In this document: one piece after another, positions 1-8,735 of the stretch
Numbering within the stretch: the first letter of the stretch is position 1
How the letters are laid out: each line of letters opens with the position of its first letter
NCBI RefSeq assembly: GCF_005886105.2
Contig: NZ_PNCO02000001.1
Coordinates: 3,551,501-3,615,500 of the forward strand
DNA: 64,000 bases
From: Pseudoalteromonas galatheae
GTDB taxonomy: Bacteria > Pseudomonadota > Gammaproteobacteria > Enterobacterales > Alteromonadaceae
Reading direction: 5' to 3'
Notes under the pieces: model-generated
The model's database searches: none
What the model was told of the DNA's origin: nothing
Seen by the model: only the letters and a program-made list of their open reading frames with translations
Position numbers and translations under genes: made by a program

Positions 1-1089
1 GCAGCCGATCGCCCTGTCACCATGGCCGACATTGAAAATCTTGAGCGACAATTGGCTGAGCTTAAAGCTCGATTTATGACGCAAAATAGCGACCTAAAGG
101 TCGCTGCTCCAGTGGCAAAGTCAACACCACAAAGTGACCCCGTAAAACCACTGACCGAGCCCTCAACCACCCTCAAAGCCTACGCCACAATACGCCCGAC
201 ATTTGGCGTAATAAACCAAGATGACGAAAGTAACTGGGATGTTCGTGACGCCTTATCCCACGCAGGGATTAAAGTGACTCATGAATTTATGCCGGGCTGG
301 CAGGCCGAACTTCATGGTGAATGGGGCATCGATCTCGCCAATGAGGGAAATTTTGGCAAATCGCGCCGTGCTTATACTGCGCTAGGTACGCCGTATGGCC
401 GATTTGGTATCGGCAAGCAAAGACCTGCACAGTATCTGTTTATCGCCGAATACGTTGATATTTTTAATCACGCCAGCAGTCCATTTGCTTACGATCCAGA
501 GAGTATTTTTTTCGTTGATAATTTAGTTACTTACCGCTACGAATTGGGGCCAATGACGTTTATCGCCGCAGGCCAATTTAATGGTGATAAAGGTGATAAT
601 CAAACGGATTTATTCAACACAGGATTAAGTTACGATAACGCAGGTTTACATGCCGCAATTACTTATCAACAAAACGATGTGTACGATAACGAGCAACATA
701 TTGGTGAAAACCAACTCTGGTCTGGCGCACTGGCCTATCAATTTAACTCTCGCTTTTACGCTGCCATGGCCTATCAGGACAAAGACTATCAACGCGTGAG
801 CGCACTTGATTCTCGACAAGGCCACACCTTTGATCTTTCTCTGGCCTATCAACTCGCAAAACATTATAAGCTCAAGACCGGATATTTTGATTTTGATGAC
901 GGGTACGGCAGTCACGATCCGCTAAATCAGAGCTTTGATGGCTACAATGTTACACTTGAGTGGTTACCAATACCGCCGCTCAGAGTGCACTTGGAATATT
1001 TGAACAAGTCCTTTGATAATCAAGTGGATATGGATTCCATTTCCATTGGCTTTAGGTACGATTACAAGCAAGAGTGGCAATTTGATTAG
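1..1089 (+). CDS. Outer-membrane porin, 5' end cut by window
   Basis: The frame is open back to base 1 (codons for AADRPVT precede the first Met at 22), so the true start and signal peptide very probably lie outside the window. The visible part begins with a short heptad-like coiled coil (IENLERQLAELKARF), then about 300 residues of alternating aromatic and polar beta strands typical of a trimeric gammaproteobacterial porin barrel. It should form a passive diffusion channel in the outer membrane. A second porin at 29683 has the same coiled-coil-plus-barrel plan. Oddly, the C-terminus ends in WQFD rather than the usual terminal Phe. Substrate cannot be told. Confidence 0.8.
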   Translation, partial: AADRPVTMADIENLERQLAELKARFMTQNSDLKVAAPVAKSTPQSDPVKPLTEPSTTLKAYATIRPTFGVINQDDESNWDVRDALSHAGIKVTHEFMPGWQAELHGEWGIDLANEGNFGKSRRAYTALGTPYGRFGIGKQRPAQYLFIAEYVDIFNHASSPFAYDPESIFFVDNLVTYRYELGPMTFIAAGQFNGDKGDNQTDLFNTGLSYDNAGLHAAITYQQNDVYDNEQHIGENQLWSGALAYQFNSRFYAAMAYQDKDYQRVSALDSRQGHTFDLSLAYQLAKHYKLKTGYFDFDDGYGSHDPLNQSFDGYNVTLEWLPIPPLRVHLEYLNKSFDNQVDMDSISIGFRYDYKQEWQFD

Positions 1090-1145
1090 CCAAGATCACT
1101 GGCTCTAAGATAATAACTTTTCAATTTGACTTGATTCATACATCA

Positions 1146-1196
1146 AGTATTCAAGTGAGGGTGGTACACTCGCACAAGGCTTAGAAGTATTCAAGT
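1146..1196 (+). repeat. 11-bp direct repeat before the hydrolase gene
   Basis: AGTATTCAAGT occurs at 1146-1156 and again at 1186-1196, 40 bp apart (about four helical turns) and just before the hydrolase start at 1210. It could be a pair of regulator half-sites. No regulator is recognised. Confidence 0.35.
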
Positions 1197-1209
1197 TTAA
1201 AGAGGCGGC

Positions 1210-1851
1210 ATGAACCACTCTCCTATTCCACTCAATATTACCGTGAGCGCCAAAATCGAAAGCATTGTAGTGCTACATGGCTTGTACATGTCTGGGTTTG
1301 TGATGCGGCCGCTTAGCGCTCGCTTAGGTAAATCGGGCTACCGTATTCTCAATTTAAGCTATAACACGTTAACGCCAAACATTGATGAGATTTGCGCCGC
1401 TATTGATACTTTTGTTGGCGACCGCCCTGCCGCACTCGTTTGCCACTCCATGGGGGGCTTAGTTGCAAGGGCGTATTTAGAGCGAGGTTCTGCAACGAGC
1501 AAGCAAGTAAAAAAAGTGGTGACCTTGGGGACACCACATAAAGGCAGTGCCATTGCCAAGCATATGCACGACAAAGGACTGGAGCTACTGTTAAAAAACA
1601 GTGTGGAATTTTTATTATCTAACAATCAAGATTGGCCTTTCGACGCCAAGCTTTACAGTATTGCCGGCGACTTACCCATTGGACTAATGCCACTACTACA
1701 AAAAGGTAGCCAGTCGGATGGTACTGTGTTGTTAGAAGAAACCAAGCTCAGTGGCATGGCCGAGCACAAAGTATTTCATCTCAGCCATACCAGCTTAATA
1801 TATTCCCGTGCGGTAATGGACTATATCTGCGAGCTGTTAGAGAGGCCTTAG
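1210..1851 (+). CDS. Alpha/beta hydrolase, lipase/PGAP1-like
   Basis: 213 aa. It starts with the oxyanion-type motif VVLHGLYMSG (about 20-29), followed by the nucleophile elbow CHSMGG with Ser80; LGTPHKGS follows, as in triacylglycerol lipases and PGAP1-like esterases. A late Asp in QSDGTV and a His in HLSHTS are plausible remaining triad members. No signal peptide is visible, so it is probably cytoplasmic. The start is supported by GAGG just upstream of the ATG. Its stop overlaps the convergent small gene by 4 bp. Substrate is unknown; esterase or lipase activity is inferred from the fold only. Confidence 0.8.
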   Translation: MNHSPIPLNITVSAKIESIVVLHGLYMSGFVMRPLSARLGKSGYRILNLSYNTLTPNIDEICAAIDTFVGDRPAALVCHSMGGLVARAYLERGSATSKQVKKVVTLGTPHKGSAIAKHMHDKGLELLLKNSVEFLLSNNQDWPFDAKLYSIAGDLPIGLMPLLQKGSQSDGTVLLEETKLSGMAEHKVFHLSHTSLIYSRAVMDYICELLERP

Positions 1852-2063
1852 TGCTCTGCGCTTGCAGCCACTTTGTAAGCAATCACAGCGATCAAACCAA
1901 CTACTAGCGGCACTGGTGCAGCGATATAACCAAAGGTGTCTGAGTTTGCGATACTTGCGCCAGCTAAGTGACCCACTAGCCCAACAACAAATGCTACTAG
2001 AGCGATAACAACGACGACGAGTTCCATTTTATGTTCTGATTGTGTTTTGCCTTTCATACTCAT
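1848..2063 (-). CDS. Small two-helix membrane protein
   Basis: 71 aa. A short charged N-terminus is followed by two hydrophobic stretches (about 13-36 and 43-66) separated by a small polar loop, so it is most likely a two-pass inner-membrane protein. GAGG lies 6-9 bases before the ATG and supports the start; the internal Met13 is an alternative. The gene converges on and overlaps the hydrolase stop by 4 bp. I do not recognise a family. Confidence 0.65.
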   Translation of the reverse strand: MSMKGKTQSEHKMELVVVVIALVAFVVGLVGHLAGASIANSDTFGYIAAPVPLVVGLIAVIAYKVAASAEH

Positions 2064-2461
2064 TTCCTCAAGTAGTAGACACCGCGTTTTTTGTGTCTTG
2101 ATGAAATGATTATGCGCTTACAGTGCGGTGATATTTTGACCTAAATCAAGGTTTCAAACCGCCAAAATACGAACGTGATTAAACACTTGTCTTAGATCAA
2201 AAACTACGCGCTCTGGTAAGATTTTGGTAAAAGTTGGCAAGCTTTATTCCTGCCAAGTATTCATGTCACCTTGTTATTTTTGAGCGCTTTTTGGGGTTTC
2301 ATCTTGTTTTTTAACGCGCTCATCCCAACGTCATCTTGTATTAATATTTGATATGTTTTGATTTTAACCATTGATTTTTCCGATTAAACGCTTTGATTTT
2401 AATCATTGGGCAATCACCTAAGGTTGCGCCATACTGACTGTGAATCAACAAGGAGCATCGC
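2064..2461. other. 398-bp intergenic region, divergent promoters
   Basis: AT-rich region between the divergently transcribed small membrane protein and dps, so it must carry both promoters. No ORF with a ribosome site was found. The only clear structure is a 17-bp direct repeat, listed separately. Confidence 0.6.
2357..2408 (+). repeat. 17-bp direct repeat upstream of dps
   Basis: TTTGATTTTAACCATTG (2357-2373) recurs with one change, TTTGATTTTAATCATTG (2392-2408), offset 35 bp and ending 53 bp before the dps start. Two near-identical copies in a promoter suggest cooperative regulator binding. The sequence does not match the OxyR consensus I know. Confidence 0.5.
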
Positions 2462-2935
2462 ATGACAAACATTAATTCTATCGGTTTAGACAAAGCAAAG
2501 AGCCAAGCACTGGTAACGTCACTTAATACGCTACTAAGTAGCTACCAAATTCAATATATGAATGCCCGCGGTTTTCACTGGAACATCAAAGGTCGTGAGT
2601 TTTTTGAACTACACCTAAAATTTGAAGAAATTTATACGCTATTACTTGAGAAGGTAGACGAAATCGCAGAGCGTATTTTGACGATTGAAGGCAACCCATT
2701 GCATGCGTTTTCTGATTATTTGGAAACCAGCAAAATTCAAGAAGCAAAAGGGATCAGCAATGGTACGCAAGCACTAGAAACTTTGCTTGATGGTTACACA
2801 ACGCTTATTTCTATGCAGCGTGAGATTCTAGCGCAGGCGGGCGAAGCCGAAGATGAAGGCACAGCTGCGCTAATGAGTGATTACATCAAAGAGCAAGAAA
2901 AGTTGGTGTGGATGCTTAAAGCGTATTTAAACTAA
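2462..2935 (+). CDS. dps: Dps-family DNA-binding ferritin-like protein
   Basis: 157 aa, the usual Dps length. The inter-subunit ferroxidase signature is intact: His39, His51, Asp66 and Glu70 (GFHW, ELHLKF, KVDEIAE). Dps dodecamers oxidise ferrous iron with hydrogen peroxide, store the mineral and protect DNA in stress and stationary phase. The N-terminus is short with few lysines, so direct DNA binding is uncertain. GGAG precedes the ATG by 6 bases. Monocistronic, with a hairpin after the stop and a direct repeat in its promoter. Confidence 0.93.
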   Translation: MTNINSIGLDKAKSQALVTSLNTLLSSYQIQYMNARGFHWNIKGREFFELHLKFEEIYTLLLEKVDEIAERILTIEGNPLHAFSDYLETSKIQEAKGISNGTQALETLLDGYTTLISMQREILAQAGEAEDEGTAALMSDYIKEQEKLVWMLKAYLN

Positions 2936-2943
2936 GATAGCTT

Positions 2944-2972
2944 GCCCCTACGCGGGTTTTCCGAGTAGGGGC
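2944..2972 (+). terminator. Hairpin after dps
   Basis: GCCCCTAC (2944-2951) pairs perfectly with GTAGGGGC (2965-2972). Only a weak T-rich tail follows. It may be a dps terminator, or the degenerate edge of the adjoining repeat array, whose units carry a similar CTCCTACC/GGTAGGAG hairpin. Confidence 0.5.
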
Positions 2973-2982
2973 TAGTTTACCT

Positions 2983-3393
2983 CGCGAGCTTTTACCACGT
3001 TGTTATCGAGCTAAAGCTCCGACCTACAAGCTGGGCCAACTCCTACCTAGGTTTCCTCTGGTAGGAGCGAGTTCACCTCGCGAGCTTTTATAACGTTGTT
3101 ATCAAGCCAAAGCAGGGATGTACGAGTCGAGCTAAAGCTACGACCTACAAGCAGAGCCAGATCCTATCTAGGTTCCCTCTAGTAGGAGCGAGTTCACCTC
3201 GCGAGCTTTTATCACGTTGTTATCAAGCCAAAGCTGGGATGTGCGAGTCGAGCTAAAGCTCCGACCTACAAGCTGGGCCAACTCCTACCTAGGTTCCCTC
3301 TGGTAGGAGCGAGTTCACCTCGCGAGCTTTTATAACGTTGTTATCAAGCCAAAGCTGGGATGTACGAGTCGAGCTAAAGCTCCGACCTACCAT
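2983..3393. repeat. 121-bp tandem repeat array
   Basis: Units begin with CGCGAGCTTTTA at 2983, 3079, 3200 and 3321. The second and third are 121 bp; the first is 96 bp, lacking about 25 bp in the middle; the last is partial. Copies differ at only a few positions. Each full unit contains a hairpin (CTCCTACC ... GGTAGGAG) and the GAGTTCACCTCGCGAGC segment. The last copy runs into the oligopeptidase B gene and contains its stop codon. Unit length and lack of spacers exclude CRISPR. It resembles REP/BIME-type intergenic palindromic repeats. Confidence 0.85.
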
Positions 3394-5443
3394 CCAACAA
3401 GCTGATAAAGAATGCCATTTCTAGCGCTCTTTCATGCAGGCTTTTAAACCTGCCTGACGCCCCACCGTGACCCGCTTCCAAGTCGGTTTTAAAAATCAGT
3501 ACGTTATCATCCGTTTTATATTCTCTAAGCTTAGCAACCCACTTCATGGGCTCCCAATACTGCACTTGCGAGTCATGCAGACCTGTGGTCACAAGAATAT
3601 TTGGATAGGCTTTGGCTTCAATATTGTCATACGGTGAATATGCTAAAATAGTCTGGTAGTCCGCTTCATTATTCGGATTACCCCATTCATCATACTCGTT
3701 GGTGGTCAATGGGATTGACTCATCCAACATGGTAGTTAACACATCCAAGAAAGGCACATGGCAGCCTAACCCTAAATACAGCTCTGGAGCTTGGTTTGCA
3801 ATTGCACCCATTAACAGGCCGCCTGCACTTCCACCTGATGCAAACACTTTGTCTTTATGGCCGTAGCCCTGTTCAACCAAGGCTTTGGTAACATCAATAA
3901 AATCGTTGAAGGTATTTTGCTTATGGGCTTTTTTGCCGTGCTCATACCATTCACGGCCAAGCATCTCAGAACCTCGAATATGCGCAATCGCGTATACAAA
4001 TCCTCTATCTAATAGGCTTAGAATTTGACTAGAGAAGTTAGGATCGATAGTAATACCATAAGAACCATAACCATACTGCAATAATGGATTGCTACCGTCT
4101 TGGTTAAACTTATCTTTGCGATACACCAAAGATACAGGGACTTTAACGCCATCTCTTGCGGTAATATGCAGACGTTCAGAGTGATAATATTCAGGCTTAA
4201 AATCACCTAAAACTTGCTGCTGCTTTTTAAGCGTTTTCTTACCTGTAGTTAAATCACAATCGTACACTGAGCTTGGAGTTGTCATGCTCGAGTAGTGAAT
4301 ACGAATATTACTTGAACTTGGCTCCGGATTATTTCCTACCGTGGCAAAGTAACAAGCATCATCAAATCCAAGGTGGTAGCTTTGCCCTTGATAATCATGA
4401 ACAACAAAGCGGATCTGCCCTTGTTCACGCTCTGTCAGCACAAAGTGACTATTGAAAAGCTCCAAGCCTTCTAATAGTACATGGTCGCGATGGGCAACTA
4501 ACTCTTCCCACTGTTCAACATCACCAACGGTTGCCGCTGTTGCACGCATTAAACGGAAGTTTTTAGCATTCTTATTACTCAGGATGTAAAAGAACTCTCC
4601 CATTTTTTCAAGACCATATTCATGGCCAATTTCTCTTGGAATAAGGGTGCTAAACTCACCGCAAGGGTCGTTTGCATCCAGGATTAACTGATCGCTCGTT
4701 TCCGTCGCTGCAAGATAGATATAAATAGCACTTTCATCACGACTTTTACCCAATCCCATATAAAATTGGCGATCTTGCTCTTCAAACACCAAAATATCAT
4801 CGCTTTGTGGCGTTCCCAATACATGGCGATACACTTGGAAGCCGAGCAACGTTTGCTCGTCTTTTTTGACATAAAATACGGTTTTATTGTCGTTCGCCCA
4901 AATTACCTGACCTTCCGTGTTATACAGCACGTCTTGTAGTAATGTATTGGTGTTTAAATCAAGAAACTTGATGGTGTAAATTCGACGCCCATCGGTATCT
5001 TCACTATAGGCAAGCAATTGCTCATCTGGGCTTACGGTAATATCACCGATGTCGTAAAACTCGTTGCCAGCGGCTAACTGATTAATGTCTAACAGTAGCT
5101 TTTTATCCGTAAAATCTTCTTGTGATGCGCGATAATACTTAGCATATTCATCATCACCACTCACTTCACTTACATACCAATAGTTGCCATCTTTTGCAGG
5201 CACCGAGCTATCGTCTTTTACAATACGACCTTTCATTTCTTCAAACAGCTGGGTTTGCAGCGCTTGGTGAGGCGCCATTTGCGCTTCACAGTAATCATTC
5301 TCTGCTTTTAGATGTGCCAATACGTCGGCATTTTTACGCTCGTCATCACGCATCCAGTAGTAGTTATCGATACGCTCATGATTATGATGCAGCAAGGATT
5401 TCGGCTGCTTTCTGGCTAGCGGTTGAGTTTTTTCCATCACCAA
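3374..5443 (-). CDS. ptrB: Oligopeptidase B (S9A prolyl oligopeptidase family)
   Basis: 689 aa, the usual length for oligopeptidase B. N-terminal beta-propeller (about 1-410) then an alpha/beta hydrolase domain with nucleophile in GGSAGG and the histidine in EAGHGGASGRF. It cuts short peptides after Lys or Arg in the cytosol. Start: the codons read TTG GTG ATG; AGGA lies 7 bases before the TTG and 13 before the ATG at 5437, so 5443 (TTG) has the better spacing, while 5437 remains possible. The last five residues (GRSEL) and the stop are encoded inside the tandem repeat array, so the native C-terminus has been replaced or extended. Confidence 0.93.
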   Translation of the reverse strand: MVMEKTQPLARKQPKSLLHHNHERIDNYYWMRDDERKNADVLAHLKAENDYCEAQMAPHQALQTQLFEEMKGRIVKDDSSVPAKDGNYWYVSEVSGDDEYAKYYRASQEDFTDKKLLLDINQLAAGNEFYDIGDITVSPDEQLLAYSEDTDGRRIYTIKFLDLNTNTLLQDVLYNTEGQVIWANDNKTVFYVKKDEQTLLGFQVYRHVLGTPQSDDILVFEEQDRQFYMGLGKSRDESAIYIYLAATETSDQLILDANDPCGEFSTLIPREIGHEYGLEKMGEFFYILSNKNAKNFRLMRATAATVGDVEQWEELVAHRDHVLLEGLELFNSHFVLTEREQGQIRFVVHDYQGQSYHLGFDDACYFATVGNNPEPSSSNIRIHYSSMTTPSSVYDCDLTTGKKTLKKQQQVLGDFKPEYYHSERLHITARDGVKVPVSLVYRKDKFNQDGSNPLLQYGYGSYGITIDPNFSSQILSLLDRGFVYAIAHIRGSEMLGREWYEHGKKAHKQNTFNDFIDVTKALVEQGYGHKDKVFASGGSAGGLLMGAIANQAPELYLGLGCHVPFLDVLTTMLDESIPLTTNEYDEWGNPNNEADYQTILAYSPYDNIEAKAYPNILVTTGLHDSQVQYWEPMKWVAKLREYKTDDNVLIFKTDLEAGHGGASGRFKSLHERALEMAFFISLLDGRSEL

Positions 5444-5510
5444 GTAGTCATCCTAAATTCGTTATTTTTCACCAGTGTATCATGATTCAAGTGCCACACC
5501 AGCGCGCAAA

Positions 5511-5541
5511 GAAAAAGGCCGAACATGATTGCGCGACCTTT
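5511..5541 (-). terminator. Terminator of the RND operon
   Basis: On the minus strand AAAGGTC pairs with GGCCTTT (one G-T pair) and is followed by TTTTC, 26 bp after the RND stop. A typical intrinsic terminator form. Confidence 0.65.
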
Positions 5542-5567
5542 GCATTGTTTAGTGTAAACGGGAGTTT

Positions 5568-8500
5568 CTAGGCTTCCGCTTCCTCTAATTGATTATCGTC
5601 AGACTTAGGCTTGCGTCTGATCTTCGCTTTTAAGCGTGAACCTGCCCCCTGCACATCGGTTAAGATAATGTATAGGGCTGGCACTAACACAAGCGTGATA
5701 AGCGTTGCGAATAACACGGCAAATCCAAGTGATACCGCCATCGGAATAACAAACCTTGCTTGTAGGCTTGTTTCAAAGATGATTGGCATGACACCAGCAA
5801 ACGTCGTAATAGAGGTTAGCGTGATTGCCCTAAAGCGTGCACAGCCCGCTTCAATAACCGCCTCTTTAAGCTTAACGCCTTCGGCACGTGCTTGGTTGAT
5901 ATAGTCCGTCATTACCAAGGAGTCATTAATCACAACACCTGCTGCGGCTACTAACCCGAACATAGACATAGTACTCATATCTAAGCCAAACACTAAGTGA
6001 CCCCATAGCGCACCGACTAAGCTAAATGGGATTACTGACATCACGATAAGTGGTTGCGCATAGCTCTTGAGCGGTACAGCCAATAAGATATAAACCATCA
6101 ACATACCAGCTGCAAAGAATAAGATCTGCTCACTGGTTTGTGCTTGGCGCTCTTCCACACTACCACCCAGCTTAGTTTTTACGCCTGGGAACTGCTTAAG
6201 TAGTTCTGGTAAGATATTTTCTTCAATATTCTTAACCACCGCATCAGGTTCAATCAGCTCTTCATCGATGCTACCGTATACGTATACCGTTCTAAAGCCA
6301 TCTTCACGACGAATATAATTGATACCCGGTTTCTCGGTAAACTCTACGACGTCGCCTAGCATCACTTCTTTGCCTTTTGGCGTAGTGATGATAGTACGCT
6401 TAAGTGAAGCCAAGGCTTTACGATCTAGTTCAGGATAACGCACCATCACTTTGATCTCTTCACCATCACGAATAACCCGCTGCGCTTCACCACCGTAGAA
6501 GCTATTACCAACCTGAATAGCAACATCAGCCAGTTGCAAACCTAGCTCATACGCCACTGGTTTGAGCGCAATCTGCATTTCTTTACTCGCAGGGTCAATA
6601 CTCGAGCTGATATCAAATAACCCAGGTTGCTGTTGAAGCATAGAAATAAGCTGTCTGCCCGCCGCATTCAGAGTCTCGATATCTGAGCCTAATAAGCGAT
6701 AGCCAAACTCGCCTTCACCGCCGCCCTCATTGCCAACACTGTCATACACAATGATTGACTTCACCGCAGTGATCTCTGGCATTGCTTCACGCCAACGACG
6801 CGCAAGTTCAAAAGCGGTAAACGGTCTTAAATCTTCATCAACAAGCGTTGATAATACCAAGCCCTTCGTGCGACTTTCGTTCCAAGAATATATATCCTTA
6901 ATCATGCCTTGACCGAATTCTTGCATAATGTTTTTATCAACATGGTGCATCATTAACTCGATCGACTGCATTGCCGCAATGGTTTGCTCATCCGAAACAT
7001 TATCGTTCATAGTAACTTCAATTCTCGGATAGTCCTCTGGCACCTTGGGGAAAGGAATAAAACGTACAAGATTAGAGGTCACCAAACTTAAGCTAAATAT
7101 CAACATTGCTACAAAGCTTAAAAACACCGTCCATCGCCATTCGACACAGCGCTGAATAAAGCGTCTGTATGGTCCATTAACAAAGGCGAAGAACTTCTTG
7201 TTAAATGCAGCACGACGACTGTTTGGGCGCAGTGGTTTAATCTTAGTGTGGGCAATATGCGCTGGTAAAATCCATTTTGATTCAATCAAACTAAACACCA
7301 GACATAAGATGATAACGCCCGAAATTGACTTAAAGAATGCGCTCTCTGGACCTGATGAGAACAACATAGGTGCAAACACCGCAATGGTTGTTAATACACC
7401 AAAGGTTGCTGGCGTTGCAACACGCTTAGCGCCGATCACTACATTTTTAACACTGTGACCTTTACGTTCAATTTCGGAGTAAGCGGCTTCCCCTATGACA
7501 ATGGCATCGTCTACCACGATCCCAAGCACCATGATAAAGGCGAACAGCGATACAATATTAATGCTGATTCCAAGTGCGGGCATAAACAAGAACGCGCCAA
7601 GGAAACAAACAGGCAGACCAATCATTACCCAAAGCGCGAGTTTAAAACGCAGGAAAATAGTTAGCATGATGGCAACCAGTAACGCACCTTGGATCATATT
7701 GCTCTTCATCATTTCGAGTCGAGCATTTAGGTAGTACGTCATATCAACGATTGGTTCTAATCTTAAGCCTGCTGGTAATTCAGCATTTTTCTTTTCGATA
7801 TACTGATGTACCGCCTGAGCGATAGGGATCATGTTTTGGTCTTTGGTCGCTTTAACCGCTAAAAATACCGCATTTTCACCGTTCAAACGAAAATAGTATT
7901 CACCTTCAGTTAGGCCATCTTTGATTTCTGCAATGTCTTGAAGGTAAATTTTCGCGCCGTTATCGCCGACCTTAACAGGGATGTTTCTAAACTCATTACC
8001 GCGGTACATTTGGTTTTCAACACGCACGGCAATAATGCCTGATTCCGTCCTTATCTGACCTGCTGAAATGTTGGTCGAATAACGTCTAATTGCATTGCTC
8101 ACATCACTAATGGTTAGGTTGTAACGTCGCAGAGCATCTGGATCTACTTCAATACCAATCTCGTAGTCAGGGGTGGAGCGGTCAACCAGTGATATCACCG
8201 GAATTTCTAGTAACTCATCCTCAATTTCTTTAGCAATTGGCTTGAGCGCATTCAACGGTAGATTACCTGCAAGCGCAATGTTCACTACGTCTTGACGAAA
8301 CTCTATAAGCTGAACCTGCACAGGCTCCATGGACGCTGGGAAGGTCGCGATACTATTCACACGCGAGCGAATTTTATCTTCGACTTCCGTTAAGTCTTCA
8401 TCTTTATAGATTTCAAGTTGCGCACTACCGCTGCCTCTAGCGGCACGGTAAACCCCTTTTTTGATTTCTGTAACGTCTTTTAATGCTTCTTCAATTTTGA

Positions 8501-8720
8501 TCAAGATCCCCTCTTCAATTTCTTGAGGAGACGCGCCAGGATATACGGCTGACACCGTCACATAATTGATCTCAAAGTTTGGAAACATTTGTCTTTGGAT
8601 AGTCATATAACTGATAAAACCCATTATCAGTATGAAGACCATCAACAAGTTCGCTGCTACCGTATTATTCGCAAAATAGGCGATAATACCGCGCTGCGAT
8701 GTTTTTTCTATATCACTCAT
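5568..8720 (-). CDS. RND efflux pump, inner-membrane subunit
   Basis: 1050 aa, full length for an AcrB/HAE-type RND transporter. It has the first membrane helix at about 25-45, two large periplasmic loops, and TM4 with the proton-relay aspartates in GIVVDDAIVIGE. A second repeat follows with GVVINDSLVMTDY. It is a proton-driven exporter of drugs, detergents or lipids. It is the second gene of an operon, 15 bp after its adaptor. No outer-membrane factor gene is present, so a TolC-like channel elsewhere is presumably shared. The divergence from AcrB (loop motifs, EIEEGILIKIEEAL) puts it in the environmental HAE1 branch. Substrate is unknown. Confidence 0.92.
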   Translation of the reverse strand: MSDIEKTSQRGIIAYFANNTVAANLLMVFILIMGFISYMTIQRQMFPNFEINYVTVSAVYPGASPQEIEEGILIKIEEALKDVTEIKKGVYRAARGSGSAQLEIYKDEDLTEVEDKIRSRVNSIATFPASMEPVQVQLIEFRQDVVNIALAGNLPLNALKPIAKEIEDELLEIPVISLVDRSTPDYEIGIEVDPDALRRYNLTISDVSNAIRRYSTNISAGQIRTESGIIAVRVENQMYRGNEFRNIPVKVGDNGAKIYLQDIAEIKDGLTEGEYYFRLNGENAVFLAVKATKDQNMIPIAQAVHQYIEKKNAELPAGLRLEPIVDMTYYLNARLEMMKSNMIQGALLVAIMLTIFLRFKLALWVMIGLPVCFLGAFLFMPALGISINIVSLFAFIMVLGIVVDDAIVIGEAAYSEIERKGHSVKNVVIGAKRVATPATFGVLTTIAVFAPMLFSSGPESAFFKSISGVIILCLVFSLIESKWILPAHIAHTKIKPLRPNSRRAAFNKKFFAFVNGPYRRFIQRCVEWRWTVFLSFVAMLIFSLSLVTSNLVRFIPFPKVPEDYPRIEVTMNDNVSDEQTIAAMQSIELMMHHVDKNIMQEFGQGMIKDIYSWNESRTKGLVLSTLVDEDLRPFTAFELARRWREAMPEITAVKSIIVYDSVGNEGGGEGEFGYRLLGSDIETLNAAGRQLISMLQQQPGLFDISSSIDPASKEMQIALKPVAYELGLQLADVAIQVGNSFYGGEAQRVIRDGEEIKVMVRYPELDRKALASLKRTIITTPKGKEVMLGDVVEFTEKPGINYIRREDGFRTVYVYGSIDEELIEPDAVVKNIEENILPELLKQFPGVKTKLGGSVEERQAQTSEQILFFAAGMLMVYILLAVPLKSYAQPLIVMSVIPFSLVGALWGHLVFGLDMSTMSMFGLVAAAGVVINDSLVMTDYINQARAEGVKLKEAVIEAGCARFRAITLTSITTFAGVMPIIFETSLQARFVIPMAVSLGFAVLFATLITLVLVPALYIILTDVQGAGSRLKAKIRRKPKSDDNQLEEAEA

Positions 8721-8735
8721 GGTCGCTCCTTGCTG

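Noticed and set aside
2983..3393. CRISPR array
   Set aside because: Units are contiguous 121-bp repeats with no unique spacers and no cas genes.
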